DNA from: an uncultured Prevotellaceae bacterium
Lineage (GTDB): Bacteria; Bacteroidota; Bacteroidia; Bacteroidales; Bacteroidaceae
DNA length: 64,000 nucleotides
Assembly (NCBI GenBank): GCA_900318815.1
Contig: ONMA01000030.1
Coordinates: forward strand, 1-64,000
Direction: 5' to 3'
Shown here: positions 8,381 to 18,100 of the stretch, piece by piece
Layout of the letters: the number at the start of each line of letters is the position of its first letter
Numbering within the stretch: the first letter of the stretch is position 1
Program-made: the position numbers and the translations under genes
The notes under the pieces: model-generated
The model's input: only the letters and a program-made list of their open reading frames with translations
What the model was told of the DNA's origin: nothing
Database searches by the model: none

Positions 8381-8388
8381 TAATTTTG
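8381..8388 (+). promoter_or_regulatory. -7 element for the second ATPase operon
   Basis: TAATTTTG at 8381-8388, about 30 nt before the ATG at 8418. The expected -33 TTTG is not well conserved. Confidence 0.45.
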
Positions 8389-8417
8389 TAGCCATAGAAC
8401 ATTAATCAAGAAAGAAT

Positions 8418-9626
8418 ATGATGGAACAGGACAGATATACAGTTGGACGACATTTGACAATTCGTTACCTCGGCCCTATTCACATGGCAGACATTAACAT
8501 GAAGCGTGTCAACGTAGTCATTGGCGAACAGAGTAGCGGTAAGAGTTGTCTGCTTAAAACGGCTTTTTATTGTGCCTGGGTTGAAGAACGTATTAAGATA
8601 GAACAAAGAACAGACCGCTTTGAGAGGGACGATGCCTTTATCCGGCAGTTTATCCAAATTCACAAAATGGACGATTTCGTGAACGACAACACTGAGATAG
8701 CGTATGAGTCTGACTATATGCGTTTTTCCTACGTTCATAAGCAGCACAAGTTCAGTTTTGAGTGGAAGTCAGGTCGCTGGGATTATCAGCGCCCCAAGGT
8801 GAGTTATATCCCGTCAGAACGCAATCTGGTGGCTGCTATCCCCAATTGGTTTCAGGTGAATTTTGATAGCAACAACATACAGCAATTCATGGCTGATTGG
8901 GAGGATGCCCGCAAGTCGAAAACCAAGGGATATGAAGTGCTCAATCTCGGTGTGTCTTACTATTATGACCCTACCGACAAGTCGGATCATGTGCGCTTAA
9001 GCAATGCTAAGACCATCAAGTTTTCCAATTCATCCAGTGGTCTCCAGTCGCTCATTCCCCTATTGGTTCTGCTTAGTTATATCACAAGTGATGAGTACCG
9101 TCAAGAATACAATCGCAATTTTGACAAGAGTCAGGAAAGAGGACAAGTGCTTAATGCACTTACAAAGTATTATCGTGAGCATTTGGATGAACTCCGCTCT
9201 CTTGTCTGTGTATGCAAGGATGATCGCCTGATATGGGACGACGGCTTTGGCAATACGCTATACAATCAGGCTGTTATTGATATGTTTGTTGACATCTCCC
9301 AGCGTTTGATCACACCTCACCATTGTGACATTTTCCTTGAAGAGCCAGAGCAAAATCTCTTCCCTCCCACTCAGGGGCTGCTCATCAATCACCTTATGGA
9401 ACTAACCGAAGACCATCGCCACCACCGACTATTCATCGCCACTCACAGCCCTTATATCTTGGGAAAAATGCTGGAGAGAACGGACTATGATTTTGGGCTC
9501 TTTTACATTCAGCCTATCAATGACGGCATGTCAGAAGTGAGAGAGGCCACAGAGCAAGACATTCAGGAAATCTATGAAGATGGTGTCGATGCATTTTTTA
9601 ATATAGAGACTCTTGGCCATGAGTAA
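8418..9626 (+). CDS. OLD/AAA_21-like ATPase of a two-gene system
   Basis: 402 residues (a second ATG at 8421 is equally possible). An ABC-type ATPase with a first strand LTIRYLGPIHMADINMK, Walker A VVIGEQSSGKSCL near residue 35, an ABC signature-like NSSSGLQSLIPLL, Walker B DIFLEEPEQNLFPPTQ and an H-loop LFIATHSPYIL. That layout fits AAA_21/OLD-family ATPases found in defence systems. It overlaps the next gene by 8 nt, implying translational coupling and a shared function. It is divergent from, and not obviously related to, the RloA-like gene. Promoter -7 element at 8381. Substrate and trigger are unknown. Confidence 0.8.
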   Translation: MMEQDRYTVGRHLTIRYLGPIHMADINMKRVNVVIGEQSSGKSCLLKTAFYCAWVEERIKIEQRTDRFERDDAFIRQFIQIHKMDDFVNDNTEIAYESDYMRFSYVHKQHKFSFEWKSGRWDYQRPKVSYIPSERNLVAAIPNWFQVNFDSNNIQQFMADWEDARKSKTKGYEVLNLGVSYYYDPTDKSDHVRLSNAKTIKFSNSSSGLQSLIPLLVLLSYITSDEYRQEYNRNFDKSQERGQVLNALTKYYREHLDELRSLVCVCKDDRLIWDDGFGNTLYNQAVIDMFVDISQRLITPHHCDIFLEEPEQNLFPPTQGLLINHLMELTEDHRHHRLFIATHSPYILGKMLERTDYDFGLFYIQPINDGMSEVREATEQDIQEIYEDGVDAFFNIETLGHE

Positions 9627-10158
9627 GCGACATGTAGAGATTCTACCAGAATGTTATGTGGACACAACACTTATCAGCATTTTGCTGGGTAACGGTGTGA
9701 GTCACAAAATGGGCTGTCCATCAGTGGCCAAGGAGATGCAGAGTGGCCGTTTAGCTGATAGATTTGCAGTGGGTATAGTTGATAATGACAAACGCAAACT
9801 ACCATTCTTTGAACAATTTACGATGGTAGCCGAGAACTCTAACCTTCATTTGTTCCGCCATCCACAAAAGCCTCAGTTTCTCATCAAAATTGGAGGCGAG
9901 GCAGAAGCTATAGAGACTTTCGTTCTAGCATGTGCCAAAGAAGCGGGTATCGACCTTTCCCTGTATGGTCTGGAGCCAGACCTTGAAAGTCTGAAAGCAA
10001 AGACCAAGAATACAGCCTCAGTAAATGACCCACAACTTAGATTGTTGTTTCAGGACCTATCTAAGACTGGTGAGGTTGCGCGACTTAAAATGATTATAAA
10101 ATACCTAGTAGAGAAGCAATATCTGTCAAATGACGAAGAACTGAAGACAATGTTTTGA
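9619..10158 (+). CDS. Small partner of the ATPase, possibly TOPRIM-like
   Basis: 179 residues from ATG 9619 (a TTG at 9613 is an alternative). The start overlaps the ATPase stop by 8 nt. Acidic motifs are placed as in TOPRIM proteins: ILPECYVDTTLISILLG near the N-terminus and VGIVDNDKRKLPFFEQF near residue 55. The rest (HLFRHPQKPQFLIKIGG, then helical C-terminus with RLKMIIKYLVEKQYL) is not one I recognise. By analogy with OLD and RloAB it may be the nuclease or effector of the pair, but the TOPRIM reading is by eye and weak, and no HNH motif (as in Septu) is present. Confidence 0.6.
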   Translation: MSKRHVEILPECYVDTTLISILLGNGVSHKMGCPSVAKEMQSGRLADRFAVGIVDNDKRKLPFFEQFTMVAENSNLHLFRHPQKPQFLIKIGGEAEAIETFVLACAKEAGIDLSLYGLEPDLESLKAKTKNTASVNDPQLRLLFQDLSKTGEVARLKMIIKYLVEKQYLSNDEELKTMF

Positions 10159-10276
10159 ATTAGAAGCATTATAATCGGTTGCTTCGTTACAGGTGGCGCA
10201 GCGTTTAGTCACGGCATGACGAATGATTGATTACACCCTGACGGAGCATTCATCACAGTGTGATTAGTGATTAATC

Positions 10277-10377
10277 AAGGTGTGATGAATGATGCATCAG
10301 GGTGTAATGAATGTCTCGACGAGGTGTGATGAAACGTTTCGACATGGTGTGATGAAACGTTTCGACAAGGTGTGATG
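10277..10377. repeat. Tandem 22-23 bp intergenic repeat
   Basis: About four and a half imperfect units beginning near 10277, 10299, 10321, 10344 and 10367, each with core GGTGTGATGAA; units 3 and 4 share GGTGTGATGAAACGTTTCGAC. An inverted partial unit (ACACCCTGACGG...TTCATCAC) lies at about 10225-10260. It fills the gap between two convergent genes, so it may act as a bidirectional terminator or be a mobile extragenic repeat. Confidence 0.8.
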
Positions 10378-10382
10378 TCACT

Positions 10383-12191
10383 TCATCTTACAAATATTTT
10401 CTTGCCGTTCTTGCCTTCGGCCGAGCGCTTGATATATAGTCCGTGTCGTGGATTCGTCACTTGTCGGCCTTGCAAGTCGTAAACACAAATATTATTATTC
10501 ATTTCTTCTTTATCATTGAGCGTAGCGTCGATTCCCGTATGCTCATAGCTATTGGCGGTCAGGATGAGCTGGCCGAGGATGCAGTCGCCATACACTACAT
10601 CGGCCGTGTAGAGGGCGATGGCATAATTGCCATGCTCGGTGATGTCGAACTCGAAGGACTGCTGTTGCAGGTTGCCGAAGCTGTTGGAGGCCACATTGCC
10701 GATGTTGATGGTCGGCGTGTAGGTCTGCTTGGCAATGCTCACGCTGCCCGTGCTATTCTCAATGTTCAGCTCCACGGGCGAGAACTCGGGCTTGTTCCAG
10801 TTGCATATCTTGTATTTCAGCGTGTAGTGGCCGGGAGCCAGCGTGAGCGTCGTGCTGCCGTCGCTGAGTCCATACTTGGCCCAGCCCTGGCGTGCCTTGC
10901 CCTCGACATTGCGGAAATAGAGGCCATAGTTCAGGCCACGCGGCGAGCCGGTGAACTGTAGCACGCGACAGCCTAACGAGTAGCCGTTGCTATAGCCCAC
11001 GCGCCGTTCCTTACCGTCGAAGGTAGTCCATCCGGCGGGCAGAGCACCGCCCTCCTTGAAGTCCGACGAGATAGTAATCGATGCCGGAGCCTGTAGCGTC
11101 ACCTCCACCGTTGCTGTGCTCGTCTCGCCGTCGTTATCGGTGGCCACGGCCTTCAGCGTATGCTTGCCCTTCACGGCACCCGTCAGCACGGCCTGATAGG
11201 GCTTGGCCGTACAGGTGGCGAGTAGCGTCGTTCCGTCGTAAAACTCCACCTTCTCCACTGTGCCGTTTGAGTCATCGGCTGTGGCGGTGATGGTGATGTC
11301 GGGAAAGGTGACTGCATCGGCGGGTGCGAAACTGATGTAGTTGTGACCAGCCGTTGGTGCCGTGATGCGGACCGTTGGCGAGGTCTTGTTCAGCGAGTAG
11401 TCCTTGCAGAAGTTCCACATCTCCTTGCCTGTGTAAACCTGCGGCTCCTTGCACACCCAGTGGCCTTTGTTCGGCAGTTCCAAGAGCTTCACATAGACAC
11501 CGTCGTTGCCGGGGCCCCAGCTGTGCATCTTGGCACCGCTGAAACCGTTGTAGTTGTTCTTGACCTGAGCCGTCGTGGGACAACCGTTATGCTTGATCCA
11601 CACGTTGAGTGCCGGCTGCACACCGCTGAAGACGCACACATCGTCGGCTGTACCGTGGATGTGCAGGATGGGCAGCGGGCGCACGTTGGCATTGGCCGTC
11701 GCGCCGCCCATGGGGTAGCCGCTGACGGGAACGAAGGCAGCGATGAGGTCGGGAATCTTGTTCATGGCGTGGTAGGTAAACATACCGCCCATGGAGAAGC
11801 CGCCGAGATAGACGCGGTTGCGGTCTATCTTATACTGCGCCACCATCTTGTCAATCAGGGCCTTGACGAAGTTGATGTCACGGTTGCCGCTGATGTCCCA
11901 CTGGTTGCCTATGCCGTTAGGGAAGACGATAACGAACTTGGCCGTGTCGCACACGTTCTCAATGCTGATCTTCCGTTCCGGGTTCTGCGTATCCCTGAAC
12001 TGGGTGTTCAGCATATAGTTGGCATCCTGACCCGAACCGTGACAGAAGATGAACAACGGGCGATTCTCGCCCAGGTTCTGAGGCGCGTATGCAATGTACG
12101 AGCGGCTGGTGCCGTCAACGGTGATGTTGTCTGCCTTCGTGGGCAGCAGTCCTGCCGCGAGCAGGAGGATGGCAATAATAAACTTCTTCAT
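10383..12191 (-). CDS. Secreted PHB-depolymerase/CE1-type esterase with Ig-like domain
   Basis: 602 residues. After a signal peptide (KKFIIAILLLAAGLLPTKA) an alpha/beta-hydrolase of the PHB-depolymerase/feruloyl-acetylxylan esterase group follows: oxyanion region FIFCHGSGQD, nucleophile GGFSMGG near residue 133, HIHGTADDVC with the acid, and catalytic His in NKGHWVC. An Ig-like domain (about 275-370, VRITAPTAGHNY ... VEVTLQ) and a beta-rich C-terminal domain follow. The end, VYDLQGRQVTNPRHGLYIKR, matches a type IX secretion sorting tail, so the enzyme is probably exported and surface-bound, removing acyl groups from plant polysaccharide. A minus-strand TATCTTTG (12216-12209) is the likely -7 element. 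Substrate is inferred. Confidence 0.85.
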   Translation of the reverse strand: MKKFIIAILLLAAGLLPTKADNITVDGTSRSYIAYAPQNLGENRPLFIFCHGSGQDANYMLNTQFRDTQNPERKISIENVCDTAKFVIVFPNGIGNQWDISGNRDINFVKALIDKMVAQYKIDRNRVYLGGFSMGGMFTYHAMNKIPDLIAAFVPVSGYPMGGATANANVRPLPILHIHGTADDVCVFSGVQPALNVWIKHNGCPTTAQVKNNYNGFSGAKMHSWGPGNDGVYVKLLELPNKGHWVCKEPQVYTGKEMWNFCKDYSLNKTSPTVRITAPTAGHNYISFAPADAVTFPDITITATADDSNGTVEKVEFYDGTTLLATCTAKPYQAVLTGAVKGKHTLKAVATDNDGETSTATVEVTLQAPASITISSDFKEGGALPAGWTTFDGKERRVGYSNGYSLGCRVLQFTGSPRGLNYGLYFRNVEGKARQGWAKYGLSDGSTTLTLAPGHYTLKYKICNWNKPEFSPVELNIENSTGSVSIAKQTYTPTINIGNVASNSFGNLQQQSFEFDITEHGNYAIALYTADVVYGDCILGQLILTANSYEHTGIDATLNDKEEMNNNICVYDLQGRQVTNPRHGLYIKRSAEGKNGKKIFVR

Positions 12192-12311
12192 ATTTTAGAT
12201 TTAGATTGCAAAGATACGCATTAATTTGCACACTCGCAGCAATCCTTCGGAAAAATCTACAAGATTTAACGGAAAGCGGGCGAAATAAAACCTATATAAG
12301 CGTTTTTGAAA

Positions 12312-12402
12312 AAAAGGGTGACAGGGTGACAGAATGCCGATAAACAGGGCGTTTGCACCCTTTTCAGAGGGTGACAAGGGTGACAGAAGGGTGACAGGCT
12401 GG
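12312..12402. repeat. GGGTGACAG repeat cluster
   Basis: Five close copies of GGGTGACA(G), two before and three after a spacer, in the 378-nt gap between the esterase and the VapE-like gene. A reverse-complement CTGTCACCC occurs at 14654-14663 between the VapE-like and HU-like genes, so the same motif brackets the VapE-like gene. Confidence 0.7.
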
Positions 12403-12428
12403 CAGAGGAATTAAGCCGGATGCAGATA

Positions 12429-12509
12429 AATTCTCGAGAGAATTGAGCGGTTAAAATGCCTTTTAGTAAGGGCAAAGTGGCTCTTTACGCTTCAATTCTC
12501 TCGAGAATT
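12429..12509. repeat. 18-bp perfect inverted repeat, each arm itself palindromic
   Basis: Arms 12429-12446 and 12492-12509 are exact reverse complements of 18 nt separated by 45 nt, and each contains the internal palindrome TTCTCGAGAGAA or its complement. The second arm ends about 60 nt before the VapE-like ATG. It could be an operator, a terminator or an element end. No promoter match was found here. Confidence 0.8.
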
Positions 12510-12569
12510 CAGATGAAAACAGGCATGATTTTTGCTGTAAACACCATGTATTAAAGAACAAGATAGGCT

Positions 12570-14651
12570 ATGATAAAAGAGAAGACAAAGGTGCTGATGA
12601 GGTATTCCTACCGTCAGCAGCTGAAAGAGAAGTATGTAACGCTAAAAGATGTGGTCGGCTGGACGGCCCATGGACGGTATGACAAACGGGTGCGGGCCGT
12701 GAGGGGTCTGGACGTCATCAACGCACGGGGTGGAATGCTCAGCGGCACCGAGGCTGCCGAGGTGCTGCCATACATCTGCCCCGCCGTGGGCGATAAAGGA
12801 GCCTACACAGGCTTAGTGCTGCTGTCGCTGCGCGTGAAAGAGGGCCGGGATGTGCTGGAGCGGTTGCGCCAGCGCGTGAACCTGTGGCCGCAGACCGTGT
12901 TGTCGTTCATTGGCAGCAGCGGACAGTCGCTGAAGGTGCTCCTGTCCTACGAGCTGACAAGCGGCGGTCTGCCCAAAGACGCAGCACAGGTGGCCCTGTT
13001 CAGACAGTATGCCTACCGGCGGGCGGCAGAATATGTGCAGGCCTCGACGGGTGTGAAGGCCGAGGAGGTGATGCCCGACGGCACCGAGGGGTTCCGCGTC
13101 AGCAGCGACCCGCAGGTGTTCTTCAACACCGCCGTACAGCCCGTGCTGATGGATCAGCCCACGCAGCCGCTGACCGACCTGACGGCCCCCATCGTCAGCA
13201 AACCCCGTGAAGTGACGCTCGACGCGGAGGTGCTGCCAGGCTATACGCGACGCGAGATGGATGCCACAAAGTTCAACTTCGTGTGCCGTGAACTGGCCTT
13301 CAGTGCCAAACAGTCGCCTGAAGACTACGTGATGCGGCTGGCCGTCGGATGCCGACAGGCGGGTATCGACCAGGAGCTGGCCACGAAGCTCACGCTCGAA
13401 CTGGGCGACAACTACCTGAAGGAAACGCTGGTACGCACGACGTTTGAGAATGCCTACAGCCAGCACCGCCTCGGCACACAGAACCCCATAGAGCGCACGC
13501 TCATGCACCAGCAGCTGATGGATAGTTTCCTCAAGCGCCGCTACATGTTCCGCCGCAATAGCGTGACGGGCGAGGTGGAGGTGCAGGAGAAGTACCGCTA
13601 CCAACTGTGGTGGAAGCCACTGACCGACGAGGTGCGAAATGCCATCAACAACGCCGCTATCCGCGAGGGCATCAAGGTATGGCCGCAAGACCTGGAACGC
13701 ATCGTCAACACCGATCTTATCACGACCTACGACCCCGTGCGCGAGTGGCTCGACGCGCTGCCCCAATGGGACGGTCGCGACCGCTTGGGCGAGCTGGCCG
13801 ACCGCGTGCCGACAGCAACGGCGGGCTGGCGCGACAACTTCAAGGTGTGGATGCGCTCGATGGTGAGCCAGTGGCAGACAGGCATGAACGCCATGTACGG
13901 CGCCCAGATGGTGCTGATGCTCGTGGGCGGGCAGGGCACGCGCAAGTCCACCTTCATGCGGATGCTGCTGCCCCGCGAGCTGATGGCATTCTACATCGAC
14001 CGCATAGACTTCACGAACAAGAAGGAGGCCCTCAGGGCACTGAGCCGGTTCCTGCTCATCAACATCGACGAGTACGACCAAATCTCGAAGGCACAGACCG
14101 CCTTTCTGAAACACCTCATACAGCGCACCGACGTGAAGGAGCGCAAGCTCTACTCCACCACCTTCGAGCAGCAGCAACGCTATGCTGCCTTCTGCGCCAC
14201 CACCAACTCGCTGCTGCCACTGAAAGACGAGACGGGCAGCCGCCGATACATGGTGGTGGAGGTGACAGGCAACATTGATACCGACACCACAGGTGAGAAG
14301 GCCATCGACTACCGCCAGCTCTATGCGCAGATAGTGAGCGAGATAGCTCAAGGCGAGGACTATGCCTTCACCGGCGAGCGCGAACGGCACATACAGGAGC
14401 GCAACAGCGACTACTACGAGCTGCCCAACGTGGTGAGCATCTTCCAGGATCACTTCCGCAGTCCTCAGGCGGGCGATGAAGTGCTGTGGCTCACCCCCAC
14501 GGAGATTCTGCAACTGATGAAGAAGGAGCAGAAAGTCAACCTGGTGACGCAGTCGAACGCCACCCTATTAGGTAATCACCTGGCACACAGCCTGTTCCAG
14601 AAAGGAAAGGGCGATCGTCGCCGCTGCTATGCCATAGCACGGAAAGCGTAA
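12570..14651 (+). CDS. VapE/VirE-type P-loop helicase/primase-like protein
   Basis: 693 residues. The N-terminus (TLKDVVGWTAHGRYDK) matches the BT4734/VirE_N-type region; the C-terminal half is a VapE-type SF3-like P-loop ATPase with VGGQGTRKSTFMRMLLP near residue 453, INIDEYDQISK near 496, and FCATTNSLLPLKDETGSRR, the sensor region of this family. Such proteins are phage- and island-associated replicative helicases; in Bacteroidales stand-alone chromosomal copies are common beside an HU-like protein, as here. The flanking GGGTGACAG motifs and perfect inverted repeat upstream are unusual. GC-rich coding, unlike the low-GC accessory genes to the left. Confidence 0.85.
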   Translation: MIKEKTKVLMRYSYRQQLKEKYVTLKDVVGWTAHGRYDKRVRAVRGLDVINARGGMLSGTEAAEVLPYICPAVGDKGAYTGLVLLSLRVKEGRDVLERLRQRVNLWPQTVLSFIGSSGQSLKVLLSYELTSGGLPKDAAQVALFRQYAYRRAAEYVQASTGVKAEEVMPDGTEGFRVSSDPQVFFNTAVQPVLMDQPTQPLTDLTAPIVSKPREVTLDAEVLPGYTRREMDATKFNFVCRELAFSAKQSPEDYVMRLAVGCRQAGIDQELATKLTLELGDNYLKETLVRTTFENAYSQHRLGTQNPIERTLMHQQLMDSFLKRRYMFRRNSVTGEVEVQEKYRYQLWWKPLTDEVRNAINNAAIREGIKVWPQDLERIVNTDLITTYDPVREWLDALPQWDGRDRLGELADRVPTATAGWRDNFKVWMRSMVSQWQTGMNAMYGAQMVLMLVGGQGTRKSTFMRMLLPRELMAFYIDRIDFTNKKEALRALSRFLLINIDEYDQISKAQTAFLKHLIQRTDVKERKLYSTTFEQQQRYAAFCATTNSLLPLKDETGSRRYMVVEVTGNIDTDTTGEKAIDYRQLYAQIVSEIAQGEDYAFTGERERHIQERNSDYYELPNVVSIFQDHFRSPQAGDEVLWLTPTEILQLMKKEQKVNLVTQSNATLLGNHLAHSLFQKGKGDRRRCYAIARKA

Positions 14652-14685
14652 ATCCTGTCACCCTTAAACGCAAAAAACTATATAT

Positions 14686-15075
14686 ATGAAATACAAATTG
14701 GTTAAAGAGTCTAAGCCGCGCCTGTCGACATTCGGCAAGTACAAGGCCACCGCCGTACATGGCGCCACCATCGACACACGGCAGATATTGGAAGAGGTGT
14801 CGCGACGCAACGGCTTCCCCATTGGCGAGCTGATCACAGCCATGATGGGCCTGTCGGATGTCATCAACGACCACCTCCGGAACGGCGATAAGGTGCGCCT
14901 TGACACCTGGGGGCTGATGAAACTCGAAATAGAGAGCGACAAAGTGGATGCGCCCGACGAGTTCAGTGCCCGGAAGCATATCCGAGGCGTTCGCCTCCAC
15001 TTTTTGCCTGAAAGCAGCGGAGGCCGTCCTGACCTGTACAAGGACATCCACTTTGAGCGCGAGCCATCGAAATAG
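14686..15075 (+). CDS. HU-like (HU-HIG type) DNA-binding protein
   Basis: 129 residues, of the enlarged Bacteroidales HU-related group rather than classical 90-residue HU. KATAVHGATIDTRQILEEVSRR and GLSDVINDHLRNGDKVRLDTWGLM fit the helical body and the 'GDxVxLxxxG' turn that precedes the DNA-binding arms; the C-terminus ends KDIHFEREPSK. It starts 34 nt after the VapE-like stop, so the two are probably co-transcribed. The partner role (nucleoid or replication accessory) is inferred from repeated co-occurrence of the two families. Confidence 0.75.
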   Translation: MKYKLVKESKPRLSTFGKYKATAVHGATIDTRQILEEVSRRNGFPIGELITAMMGLSDVINDHLRNGDKVRLDTWGLMKLEIESDKVDAPDEFSARKHIRGVRLHFLPESSGGRPDLYKDIHFEREPSK

Positions 15076-15133
15076 AGGACGCGATTCCCGACGGGGGAAC
15101 CGTCGGGGCGCGGTCGGGGGGGGCGTAGGGGCG

Positions 15134-18100
15134 CTATTCAAAGAAGCCGAAGCCGCCGATAGCGGTGAGCATGCGCTCAACATAGTCCCACGACGTGGGC
15201 GACCAGTCGAAACCGAGGCGATAGAGTACCTGCGTGGTGTAGTCGTTGTCGCGTTGCACGTCGGCCGTCTTCTGTCCGTGGGCCATATCCTTATAGGCCA
15301 GCAGGGCAGCCATCTGCTTGGCTTTCTGCGGGTCTTGTCCGGCCTCGTCGATGGTCTGCTGGAATTCCTCCTGCTCCACAAAGCGTATGCCTCCAGTGAC
15401 ATTGGTAAGACCGGTGAGCACGTCGCCAAGGAACTGCCCGTGGATGTTATAAGGATGGAACACCGTACACTCTTTCGGGGTGGTAGCCAACAGGACGATG
15501 GCATGAGCCACCTCATTGATGGGCGAGAACTCCACCCGCTTGTTGCGCATGGCATACGGACAGCATCCCAGCATGTTGTAGATACGGATGCGTCCCATGA
15601 ACGAGTTGGTGGCGAAGTTAGCCTGGAACTCGCCGTCGGTGGAACGTGCAGCGAGGTTGCCCACACGCATGATCTTCGCACGGAGGCCATGCAGGGCAAC
15701 GGCATCGAGAATGAGCCGCTCGGCCATGAACTTAGAGTAGATGTACTGGTTGCCGAGGTACTGTCCCATATAGAGCCGCTGCTCGGTAAAGACATCGTCC
15801 TTGATTTCGCCCGCCCACAAGCCGCGCGTGCTGGCCGTGGAGATGTGGATGAGGTTGGCACCAGTCTTGATGCAGAACTCCACACAACGCTGTGCGCCGC
15901 CGATGTTCACGTCGGCAATCTCGGTGCCTTCTGAGAAGTGCTTGACGATGGCAGCACAGTTGAAGACGGTATCGACCTTGAGGTTCTCGTCGAAGTCCTG
16001 CGTCACATCGCCAAGGACGATGTGCAGCCGCTGGCCAAAGAGTTCCTTAAAGGAGTTGGCGAAGTAGTAGAACAGCAGGGTTTTCAGTCGGTTCTCAGCT
16101 TTCTCTTGCGTCTTGCCGCGCACCAGGCAATAGATGTTGCGCGCATCGCTGTCGATGAGATCGCGCAGGATGTGAATGCCCAGATAGCCGGTAGCACCCG
16201 TGATGAGGACATCGCCCAGTTGCTGACGAGGGCCGGAACGGAAGAAGCCCAAAGTGTTGCGCTGCAAGAGGTTGTTGATGGCGGTATAGTCGAAGGAGGC
16301 GACGGGGTCGTCGGCACTATCGGCGCCGTCTACGGCTACGCCCGTGATCAGCTCTGCCAACTTGCGGGGTGTGGGATTGGCAAAGACATCGCCGTATGCA
16401 ACATGCAGCCCGGCCTTGTCGGCCTCGATGATGACACGAGTGACGACGAGCGAAGTGCCTCCGAGTTCAAAGAAGTTGTCGGTAGCACCCACCTTGTCCA
16501 TCTGGAGAATCTGGGCGAAGATGTCGCAGAAGGCTTTCTCCGTATCGTTGGCAGGAGCCACGAAAGCCGAAGTGACGGCAAGCTGCGGCTCAGGCAAAGC
16601 CTTTACATCGGTTTTGCCATTAGGCGTCATGGGCATCTCGGGCAATTGCAGATAAGCCGTAGGCACCATATACTGCGTCAGGCGCTTGGAGATCTCGGCC
16701 TTCAGGGCGTCGGGCGCAATCTCATGGTCGGCCGTGTAGTAGGCACAGAGGTGTTCCTTGTCGTTCAGCTTGCGGATCATGATGACCACCTTCTTCATCC
16801 CTTCCACAGAGAGCATCACATTCTCAATCTCGCCAAGCTCGATACGCAGACCACGCAATTTGATTTGGTGGTCGGTACGTCCGAGGATGACCACATTGCC
16901 ATCAGGGAGCCATTTCGCATAATCACCCGACCGATAGACCCTTTCGCCGTGGTAGTCGACGAAGCGTTCACGGGTCATCTCATCAAGGTTGTTATAGCCG
17001 CGAGCCACCCCTCGTCCTCCAATATAAAGCTCGCCTACCACACCGGCAGGCAGTTCGTTGCCATCGACATCGACGATAAACTCCCTGACGTTCAACTGAG
17101 GCTTACCCACAGTCGCCGTCTGTGCATTCGTGAGTTCGGCGTTGTTCGAGGCAACGGTAATCTCCGTTGGGCCATAGCAGTTGAAGATGCGGGCCTTGGT
17201 GACGCTACGCATCTGCTGGAGGAGCGCATCGCTGAATTTCTCGCCACCGGCACGACAGATGTTCACTTGCGAGATGGCCTTGCAGAAATCGTCGCTGGTG
17301 AGCCAGGTCTGCCAACGGGACGGAGTACCTGATACCATGTTGATATGCTGTTCCTGAATGAGCTTAGCGAGGTCGAGCGGGTTGTTGGCCTGCTCCTCAG
17401 TAGCCACAATCAGCGTCTTGCCGTTGTAAAAAGCCATACCGATATCCTGCAGGGCAGCATCGAAGGAGATGGTCGTTACGCTGAGGACACGATTTGCATC
17501 AGTCAGTACGGCATTGGCAAAGACATTGGCCGGATGGCCGTAGAGGTAGTTGCAGATACCCTCGTGACGGAGCATGACACCCTTCGGACGGCCTGTGGAA
17601 CCAGAGGTATAGATGAGGTATGCGAGGTCTTCGGGGGTTATGTCTGCTGCTGTGACACAGCAGCCTACTGAACTGGCGAGCAAGTCTTCTACATCGATGG
17701 CCTTGTCGGCGGGGACGCTGGCCTTGTCGGCGGGAGAACCGCCGACCGCGACGGAAGGGGCGCTATCTATGCGGGCGGAGGGGGCGCTATCTATGCGGGC
17801 GGAAGGGGCGCTGGCCATGCGGTCGGCAGTGGTGATGATATAGCGGGCCTCGCTGTCCTCCAGAATCAGTTTGATGCGGTCTGCGGGATAATCCGGATCG
17901 CAGGGGATATAGGCAGCTCCCGCCTTGAGCACACCGAAGAGAGCGAGAATCAGCCTGCTGGTACGCGGCAGGAGAAGCGCCACACGGTCGCGCTCCTTCA
18001 CCCCCCTCTGACGTAAGGCGGCAGCAATACGACTGGTGGCTTCATCCATCTCCTTGTAAGTGAACTTAGCATCAATGGCCACCAAAGCCTCCTGGTCGGG

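Noticed and set aside
10277..10377. CRISPR-like regular repeat
   Set aside because: Units are adjacent and degenerate, with no spacers.
11343..12224. Plus-strand open frame opposite the esterase
   Set aside because: The minus-strand esterase has a signal peptide, catalytic triad and sorting tail; this frame has none.
12813..14513. Long minus-strand open frame (566 codons) opposite the VapE-like gene
   Set aside because: His/Leu/Val-rich translation without motifs; the plus-strand gene has clear P-loop signatures, so this is an antisense shadow in GC-rich coding.
15938..17332. Plus-strand open frame of 464 codons across the NRPS 3' half
   Set aside because: Lies opposite continuous NRPS domains with intact motifs and has no family resemblance.
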